28,894 nt of DNA from Porphyromonadaceae bacterium UBA4259. GTDB taxonomy: Bacteria; Bacteroidota; Bacteroidia; Bacteroidales; Muribaculaceae. The notes beneath the pieces are model-generated. The model saw only the letters and a list, made by a program, of their open reading frames with translations. It had not been told where the DNA came from and made no database searches. Of this stretch, positions 24,037 to 28,894 are shown piece after piece. The DNA is taken from assembly GCA_002396125.1 (NCBI GenBank), contig DGWL01000096.1, forward strand, positions 1 to 28,894, read 5' to 3'. Numbering within the stretch: the stretch's first letter is position 1; every line of letters starts with the position of its first letter. Position numbers and translations under genes: made by a program.

Positions 24037-24054
24037 AAGGTGTGAGAACACCTT
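24037..24054 (+). other. GNRA-capped hairpin in the rng leader
   Basis: AAGGTGT and ACACCTT form a perfect 7-pair stem closed by GAGA, a stable GNRA tetraloop. It lies 78 bases before the rng start. No T-tract follows, so it is not a terminator. Confidence 0.5.
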
Positions 24055-24131
24055 GCACCATGGCGGGAGGGGGGAGTGCCACAATGGCTGCCAAGAGTGA
24101 TGAGTGAACATGAAAAAACCAATAATTCACA

Positions 24132-25769
24132 ATGAGAAGTGAACTGATTGTAGACGTCAAGCCCACCAGCATCAGCACCGCTCTGCTCGAAGACGGTAGA
24201 CTGATGTCGCTTCAGCGGGAAGCGCGCGACGCTTCCTACGCAGTGGGTAACCTCTATTTTGCCAAGGTAAAGAAGCTCATGCCGGGATTGAATGCGGCGT
24301 TTGTCAACGTTGGTTACGGCAAGGAAGCATTTCTTCATTACCTTGATTTAGGCTCACAATTCAGCAGCTATCAGGAGTTTCTCAAGCAGGTCAAGGAGAG
24401 TGGCGGCAAGCGTGCCGTGAGCCTCTCGAAAATGAAACTGCAGCCCGACATCGACAAGCATGGCACCATCACCGACGTGCTACAGGCAGGACAGGAGTTG
24501 ATCGTACAAATCTCAAAGGAACCCATTTCCACTAAAGGACCTCGCCTGACCACCGAAATCACCTTTACCGGCCGATTCATGGTGCTTATCCCGTTCAACA
24601 ACAGGATACTGGTGTCGCAAAAGATTAAAGACCGCGCCGAGAAAATGCGACTGCGCAGGCTCGTGGAGAGCATCAAGCCCAAGAACTTTGGTGTGATAGT
24701 GCGCACCTCGGCCGAGAATAAACGTGCCGCTGAATTGAATAGTGAACTTAAAGTGCTTCTCAAGTGCTGGGAGGAGAGCCTCGCGAAAATCAGCTACAGC
24801 GAGCCACCAAGCCTCATCTATGAGGAGGAGAGCCGTGCCGTGAGCTTGATTCGCGACGTGTTCAGCCCCGACTTTGAGAGCATACATGTGAATAATGCCG
24901 AAATTTATGAGCAAATTCACAACTATGTGGGCCTAATAGCCCCCGAGCGCAGTGAGATTGTGAAAATCTACACCGACGACCAGCCCATCTTCGACAAGTT
25001 CAACGTGACGCGTCAGGTGAAGTCGTCGTTCGGAAAAACGGTTTCGTTCCGTTCGGGCGCATACATAATTATTGAAAGCACCGAGGCTTTGCACGTTATC
25101 GACGTGAACTCAGGAAATCGCTCGCGCAAGACCACCGACCAGGAGAGCAACGCTCTCGACGTGAACCTGCTGGCTGCCGACGAGATTGCACGCCAGTTGA
25201 GGCTGCGCGACATGGGTGGTATTATTGTCATCGACTTCATCGACATGGCTAAGAGCGACCACAGGCAGGCACTCTACGACCACATGCGCGAAGTGATGCA
25301 GAAAGACCGTGCCAGGCACAACATCCTGCCCCTGAGTAAGTTTGGACTGATGCAAATCACGCGTCAACGAGTGCGTCCTGCACTCGACATCGTCACCACC
25401 GAGACGTGCCCCTCTTGTGGAGGTAAAGGGGAGATAATGCCCTCGTTGCTATTCACCGACCGCCTCAAGGACAAGATTCATTATCTTGTCAACTCGCTGG
25501 GCGTGAGAGATTTTATTATGTATGTCCATCCGTTTGTCGATGCCTATCTCAAGAAGGGCCTCTTCAGCGAGTACGGGAAATGGCGCCGAGAGTTTGGCCG
25601 CCGCTTCAAGATTCTTCCCGACCAGGAGTTGGCCTACTTGCAATATCGTGTCATCGACAAGAACAAGCAAGAAATTGACCTAAGCGAGGAGAAAGACACC
25701 AGCAGTTCCTCAAGCAAGAAAGAGAACCGCATGAGGAAACAAAAAGAACAGGAAGACGAGCAGGAGTGA
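24132..25769 (+). CDS. rng: Ribonuclease G (Rne/Rng family)
   Basis: 545 residues, typical of RNase G and lacking the long C-terminal scaffold of RNase E. An S1-like RNA-binding domain covers about 37-140 (YAVGNLYFAKVKKLMPGLNAAFVNVG). Catalytic metal-site residues are Asp324 in VIDVNSGNR and Asp368 in IVIDFIDM. The zinc-link CPSCGGKGE is at about 426-434 (Cys426 and Cys429). The C-terminus is a short Ser/Lys/Glu-rich tail. RNase G processes rRNA 5' ends and decays mRNA in the cytoplasm. Its neighbours HU and the small basic protein suggest a growth/ribosome-related cluster. The structured leader may allow autoregulation, as RNase E does in E. coli; that is inference. Confidence 0.95.
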   Translation: MRSELIVDVKPTSISTALLEDGRLMSLQREARDASYAVGNLYFAKVKKLMPGLNAAFVNVGYGKEAFLHYLDLGSQFSSYQEFLKQVKESGGKRAVSLSKMKLQPDIDKHGTITDVLQAGQELIVQISKEPISTKGPRLTTEITFTGRFMVLIPFNNRILVSQKIKDRAEKMRLRRLVESIKPKNFGVIVRTSAENKRAAELNSELKVLLKCWEESLAKISYSEPPSLIYEEESRAVSLIRDVFSPDFESIHVNNAEIYEQIHNYVGLIAPERSEIVKIYTDDQPIFDKFNVTRQVKSSFGKTVSFRSGAYIIIESTEALHVIDVNSGNRSRKTTDQESNALDVNLLAADEIARQLRLRDMGGIIVIDFIDMAKSDHRQALYDHMREVMQKDRARHNILPLSKFGLMQITRQRVRPALDIVTTETCPSCGGKGEIMPSLLFTDRLKDKIHYLVNSLGVRDFIMYVHPFVDAYLKKGLFSEYGKWRREFGRRFKILPDQELAYLQYRVIDKNKQEIDLSEEKDTSSSSSKKENRMRKQKEQEDEQE

Positions 25770-25820
25770 AACTCACATGAATGAATGAGGCTCGTTCTTC
25801 AAGAGATTTAGAACCAACAA

Positions 25821-25856
25821 AAAGTCCCGCCCGGCTCAGTGCCTCGGCGGGACTTT
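25821..25856. terminator. Bidirectional terminator between rng and yitT
   Basis: AAAGTCCCGCC (25821-25831) pairs perfectly with GGCGGGACTTT (25846-25856), with an inner GGC/GCC. On the minus strand TTTTTGTT follows, and on the plus strand TTTAATG. It lies 52 bases after the rng stop. Confidence 0.85.
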
Positions 25857-25879
25857 AATGTGTGGCAAGCTGGGAAAAA

Positions 25880-25910
25880 AGTCCGCCCATGCGCATTGCA
25901 CGGGCGGGCT
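25880..25910 (-). terminator. Second GC hairpin downstream of yitT
   Basis: AGTCCGCCC (25880-25888) pairs with GGGCGGGCT (25902-25910), with one G-T pair. Read on the minus strand six Ts follow, fitting an intrinsic terminator for the yitT gene. On the plus strand it precedes TTAACCTCTAA and a 10-codon ORF (25941-25973). Confidence 0.7.
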
Positions 25911-26014
25911 CACCATATTAACCTCTAAAAACTTAAAATTATGAAACTGTTATCTCTTTATCTTGTTGGGTGACGGGATTGGGCCAAAACCTGGCGCCAT
26001 CCATCACGATGATG

Positions 26015-26962
26015 TTATTCTTGCGGCAGGCGACGGAATCCTTCACCCAGAATCTCAGAGCTCTCCATGATGTTGACAAATGCTTTGGGGTCGATGTGAT
26101 AGAGCTCGCTGCGCAACTTGATCATGTCGGTGCGGTTGAGGCTCACGTAGAGCATCTTGCGCTCGTTGCCCTTATAGAGACCGCTACCTGTGATACAAGT
26201 GCCACCGCGCTTGAGATTGTTGATGATGTAGTCGCGAATGGGCTGTGGATTGTCGGTGATGATGAACACCGTGCGGTAGCTCTTCATGCCGTCAACCACG
26301 AGATTGATAACCTTGCCTTCAATAAAGATGACCAGCACCGAATAGATGGGAAGACGTATGTTGCCAAAAGCCACGAGAGTGCTCAGCGTGATGATGCCGT
26401 CAACAATCATTACCAGCGTGCCGAGCGAAATCTTGGTGTACTTGTGCAAAATCATTGAGATGATGTCGCTGCCGCCACTGGTGGCTCCCGAGCGGAAGAT
26501 GAGTCCAATGGCAACACCATAGATGAGACCAGCCACCACGGTGTTAAGGAAATAGTCGGGCTGGAACCAGCCGCCACCATGAGGTATTTGCACCATCGAG
26601 TCAGTGCCGGTTGCCGCAATGGTGCCATCAAGAATCACGGGATTGTAACCCCATGTGCTCTCAAGAATAAGGGTGAAAAGGAAAATGAGTGCTGTCGACA
26701 CAATGGTCTTGATACCAAATCGCGGCCCAAGAATCCAAGTGCCAAGGATGAGCAATGGCACATCCATGCAGATGGCATAGAGCGAAATTTTCCAGGGCCA
26801 CACTGTGTTGAGCACATTACTGAGGCCATAGGTGCCGCCTGGTGCCATGAGGTAAGGATTGACAAACATCACGTCGCCAATGGCAAAAAGGGCGCTACCC
26901 ACTGTGAGCAGGAAGTAGGCAAAGATTTCTTGCTTTAATTTCTTGTTGTTGAGAGCAACCAT
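26015..26962 (-). CDS. YitT family membrane protein (DUF161 + DUF2179)
   Basis: 315 residues. The N-terminal two thirds hold five or so membrane segments with the YitT-type motifs GDVMFVNPYLMAPGGTYGLSN (about 29-49, split) and FRSGATSGGSDIISMIL (about 156-172). The last 80 residues (SYRTVFIITDNPQPIRDYIINNLKRG and KMLYVSLNRTDMIKLR) form the soluble DUF2179 domain. Length and order agree with the family. The function is unknown; the GATSGGSDI loops have suggested a transporter. It is a single gene, convergent with rng and ended by hairpins at 25821-25910, with its promoter upstream at 27048-27055. Confidence 0.9.
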   Translation of the reverse strand: MVALNNKKLKQEIFAYFLLTVGSALFAIGDVMFVNPYLMAPGGTYGLSNVLNTVWPWKISLYAICMDVPLLILGTWILGPRFGIKTIVSTALIFLFTLILESTWGYNPVILDGTIAATGTDSMVQIPHGGGWFQPDYFLNTVVAGLIYGVAIGLIFRSGATSGGSDIISMILHKYTKISLGTLVMIVDGIITLSTLVAFGNIRLPIYSVLVIFIEGKVINLVVDGMKSYRTVFIITDNPQPIRDYIINNLKRGGTCITGSGLYKGNERKMLYVSLNRTDMIKLRSELYHIDPKAFVNIMESSEILGEGFRRLPQE

Positions 26963-27047
26963 GACTTTTGTTGAGTTATAAAATTGTGTATTACTTGTTT
27001 AGGAATGTTCAATTAATTCCACTATGTGTCATCTCTAAAATCGGGCG

Positions 27048-27055
27048 CAAAGGTA
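27048..27055 (-). promoter_or_regulatory. -7 element of the yitT gene
   Basis: The minus-strand TACCTTTG is a perfect -7 consensus 86 bases before the ATG. No well-placed TTG is visible at -33. Confidence 0.5.
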
Positions 27056-27160
27056 CACAATTATTTTGAAATGAAAAGTGAAACAGGCACATTTTTTTAC
27101 AACAAAATCGCGTTGTCACAAAAACTGGCCAAAAGTGACTCTCAAGTGATATCTTTTTTT

Positions 27161-27168
27161 TATCTTTG
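27161..27168 (+). promoter_or_regulatory. -7 element of the 27218 operon
   Basis: TATCTTTG is a perfect -7 consensus 50 bases before the ATG at 27218. No TTG lies at the expected -33 position. It is arranged divergently from the yitT element. Confidence 0.5.
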
Positions 27169-27217
27169 CAGTCGTGAGAGCATGAATTGCTCACTCAAGA
27201 ATTAATCAGCATTCACG

Positions 27218-27571
27218 ATGAAAATAGTCCGCAGCAAGTACTTGCCGCCACTGCGACGGCACGCCGCCATCAATCTCTTTGGAGTGTTTTTTGTGCACCC
27301 CAATGTGGCGGTGTCGCGCCGGCTCGTGAACCATGAGCGCATTCACACAGCTCAAATGCGGGAGCTTGGCTACCTGCCATTCTATGTGATTTATCTGGTG
27401 GAGTGGTTGGTGAGGCTCATGATGCGTGGCAATGCCTACTCAAGCATCAGCTTTGAGCGTGAGGCCTATAAGCATGAAGCCGACTTCCAGTATTTGGAGA
27501 AACGCAAGCACTACGCGTGGGCAAAATATGTGAAAAAGAAGAATAAGAGGAATAAACTTTTTAATCACTAG
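27218..27571 (+). CDS. Small HExxH protein, possible membrane-associated metallopeptidase
   Basis: 117 residues. NHERIHTAQMREL holds an HExxH motif (His39-Glu40-Arg-Ile-His43), the zinc-binding signature of metallopeptidases. A hydrophobic segment follows (about 52-68, YLPFYVIYLVEWLVRLM), then FEREAYKHEAD (79-89), which offers Glu80 and Glu82 as a possible third zinc ligand. The C-terminus is Lys-rich. Without homology searching I cannot name a family; it resembles small uncharacterised Bacteroidota proteins. Peptidase activity is inference from the motif. It precedes the HD-domain gene by only 7 bases, so the two share an operon. Confidence 0.65.
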   Translation: MKIVRSKYLPPLRRHAAINLFGVFFVHPNVAVSRRLVNHERIHTAQMRELGYLPFYVIYLVEWLVRLMMRGNAYSSISFEREAYKHEADFQYLEKRKHYAWAKYVKKKNKRNKLFNH

Positions 27572-27578
27572 AACTATA

Positions 27579-28208
27579 ATGACAAAACAGGAAATTGAGG
27601 CTAATAAAGCCGAATTTATAAGTCTGCTCAAATCGACCGGGCGCGAAGGGGTTGACGACTTGATTGAGATGCTTGATGAGGGCAAGATGCACTTCTTCAC
27701 CGCTCCGGCAAGCGTTAATCATCACCTCAACAGTGACGGCGGTCTGCTGCTTCACTCGCTCAATACCTGCAAGGCCGGTCTCAAGTTGCGCGAGATGGTG
27801 ATTGCCATGAAACCTGAACTCGAGGGACAACTCAATCGCGACAGCATCGTCATCGCCACTTTGTTGCACGACATCTGCAAGGCCGACATCTATCATCCCA
27901 CGCTCAAGAAGCGCAAGGGTGATGATGGAATTTGGCGCGAAGTGCCCAGCTATGAGATTAATTACAGCAATTTCCCCATGGGACATGGCGAGAAGAGCGC
28001 AATGTTGGCCCTGATGAGTGGCCTTGAAATCTATGACGACGAGTTGCTTGCCATTCGCTGGCACATGACAGCGTGGGACTTGCCCATGCAGAGCTATGAG
28101 TTGAGCCGCTGCCTCAACACTGCCCGCGATGAACACCCCTTGTGCTCGCTGGTGCAACTGGCCGACGGAATTGCCGCCAACCTCATTGAGGGTGGGGGAG
28201 AAGAGTAA
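27579..28208 (+). CDS. HD-domain phosphohydrolase
   Basis: 209 residues with a full set of HD-superfamily metal ligands: His59 (GGLLLHSL), His97-Asp98 (LLHDICKAD), His136 (MGHGEKS), His162 (IRWHMTAW) and Asp196 (QLADGIAA). HD proteins hydrolyse phosphate esters of nucleotides or RNA ends; the substrate is not evident. Extra histidines give it the layout of multi-metal HD enzymes. It lies 7 bases after the HExxH gene and 35 bases before the carboxypeptidase gene, probably one operon. Confidence 0.8.
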   Translation: MTKQEIEANKAEFISLLKSTGREGVDDLIEMLDEGKMHFFTAPASVNHHLNSDGGLLLHSLNTCKAGLKLREMVIAMKPELEGQLNRDSIVIATLLHDICKADIYHPTLKKRKGDDGIWREVPSYEINYSNFPMGHGEKSAMLALMSGLEIYDDELLAIRWHMTAWDLPMQSYELSRCLNTARDEHPLCSLVQLADGIAANLIEGGGEE

Positions 28209-28243
28209 TACAAGTTGATAATAATTTAAAAATCACGATTGAT

Positions 28244-28894
28244 ATGGTAAAGAAAATATTAATGATTATTATAGCCGTTGCAGCTGTGGTTGGTGCTCAA
28301 GCACGTGATATTACGGCTCAGCGCACACAGCGGGCTATCGACCGCTTCGTCGATGACTCACTCATGCGACATGGATCGCTGGGTGTGATAGTGGTTGACG
28401 TTAAGACGGGTAAAACTTTGGGCGAGCGCAATGCCAACATGGCATGTATCACTGCCTCAACAATGAAAACCGTCACATCGGCTGCCGCTCTTGAGCTGCT
28501 GGGTGCCGACTATGTGTTCCAGACTCCTGTATATCTCGACGGTGAGATTCACGGCAGCACGCTCAAGGGCAATCTCGTTATCGAAGGTGTGGGCGATCCC
28601 ACGCTGGGCTCGGTATATTTTAAGGAAAACCTCGACATTGTGAGCGAGATAGAGGAAATGCTTCGCAAGCAGGGCATCACTACTATTGAAGGACAGGTGA
28701 TTGTCGACAAGTCGCAATATTACTATCCCGCATTCAATGGCGACTGGTGTGCCGACGACTTGGCTTGGGACTACGGCATGGGAGTTCATGCGCTCAACTA
28801 TTGCGACAACCGCATGCGACTGGTCTTTGACGCCAAGGGCGACGGACGTGTGGAAAATGCTCATTTTGTGCCCAATGTGCCAGGCGTAAACATT
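28244..28894 (+). CDS. dacB: D-alanyl-D-alanine carboxypeptidase/endopeptidase DacB (PBP4), 5' part
   Basis: The first 217 codons; the gene runs off the window with no stop seen. The start ATG at 28244 begins a signal peptide (VKKILMIIIAVAAVVGAQA). The active-site motif STMK (Ser72 to Lys75, in ITASTMKTVTSAAAL) is the nucleophile/base pair of serine class C penicillin-binding proteins. The following regions LGVIVVDVKTGKTLGERN (before) and NLVIEGVGDPTLGS (after) are typical of PBP4-type peptidase S13 proteins. It cleaves D-Ala or cross-links of peptidoglycan in the periplasm. The KTG and SxN motifs would lie beyond or near the window end and are not checked. It is likely the third gene of the operon started at 27218. 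Confidence 0.9.
   Translation, partial: MVKKILMIIIAVAAVVGAQARDITAQRTQRAIDRFVDDSLMRHGSLGVIVVDVKTGKTLGERNANMACITASTMKTVTSAAALELLGADYVFQTPVYLDGEIHGSTLKGNLVIEGVGDPTLGSVYFKENLDIVSEIEEMLRKQGITTIEGQVIVDKSQYYYPAFNGDWCADDLAWDYGMGVHALNYCDNRMRLVFDAKGDGRVENAHFVPNVPGVNI

Larger units (their letters stand above)
23789..24131. other. Structured leader region of rng
   Basis: A 343-base stretch without a gene between the 30-residue protein and rng. It holds a large inverted repeat at 23815-23905 and a tight hairpin at 24037-24054 (AAGGTGT, GAGA loop, ACACCTT). I find no consensus promoter just upstream of rng. The likely content is the terminator of the upstream gene plus a structured 5' leader. Confidence 0.5.

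Noticed and set aside
1..28894. CRISPR arrays, tRNA or rRNA genes, transposases, phage genes
   Set aside because: No regularly spaced repeats, RNA gene landmarks or recombinase/transposase motifs were found.

Overview
The window looks like a chromosomal segment of a Bacteroidales bacterium, most likely a gut Muribaculaceae or Prevotella relative. That placement is inference from three things: the gene families (DUF5683, a Bacteroidota-type HU, secreted proteins with a T9SS-like C-terminal tail), the Bacteroidota promoter signature (TTTG, about 20 bases, TAnnTTTG) upstream of several genes, and the near absence of Shine-Dalgarno sequences. I see no CRISPR array, rRNA, tRNA, phage or transposase gene. 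Most of the window is core chromosome.

Layout. Positions 1-10050 hold two very large secreted repeat proteins transcribed divergently from a 1.1 kb gene-free region with repeat-like hairpins, then a Skp/OmpH chaperone, then a short ORF that is essentially an orphan copy of the secretion tail. Positions 10140-16780 are all on the minus strand: LolD-type ATPase and FtsX-type permease, ParA, ParB, a DUF5683 protein and an MltD-type lytic transglycosylase with LysM domains (chromosome segregation next to envelope remodelling). Positions 17236-20519 hold a DUF486 membrane protein (minus) and a plus-strand pair: a secreted esterase with an SMP-30-like tail, and a MATE transporter. Positions 20520-21023 have no protein gene but carry two promoter-plus-terminator units on the minus strand that look like small RNA genes. 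Positions 21024-22947 carry LpxH and a MIP18/DUF59 protein (overlapping by 4 bases) and a YjjG-type HAD phosphatase, all minus. Positions 23352-25769 hold HU, a 30-residue very basic protein resembling the mS38/COX24 ribosomal-protein motif, and RNase G, with a large inverted repeat between the last two. Positions 26015-28894 hold YitT (minus), a small HExxH protein, an HD-domain protein and the 5' part of a DacB/PBP4 carboxypeptidase that runs off the window.

The least explained signals are mostly non-coding: the two candidate sRNAs at 20541-20915, the 91-base inverted repeat before rng, two hairpin-plus-TTAACC-plus-mini-ORF modules (16958-17082 and 25880-25973), and the repeat-rich 3830-4046 region. 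On the protein side they are the large internal duplication in the 1489-residue protein, the orphan secretion tail after skp, the 30-residue basic protein, and an ABC ATPase without the usual H-loop histidine.
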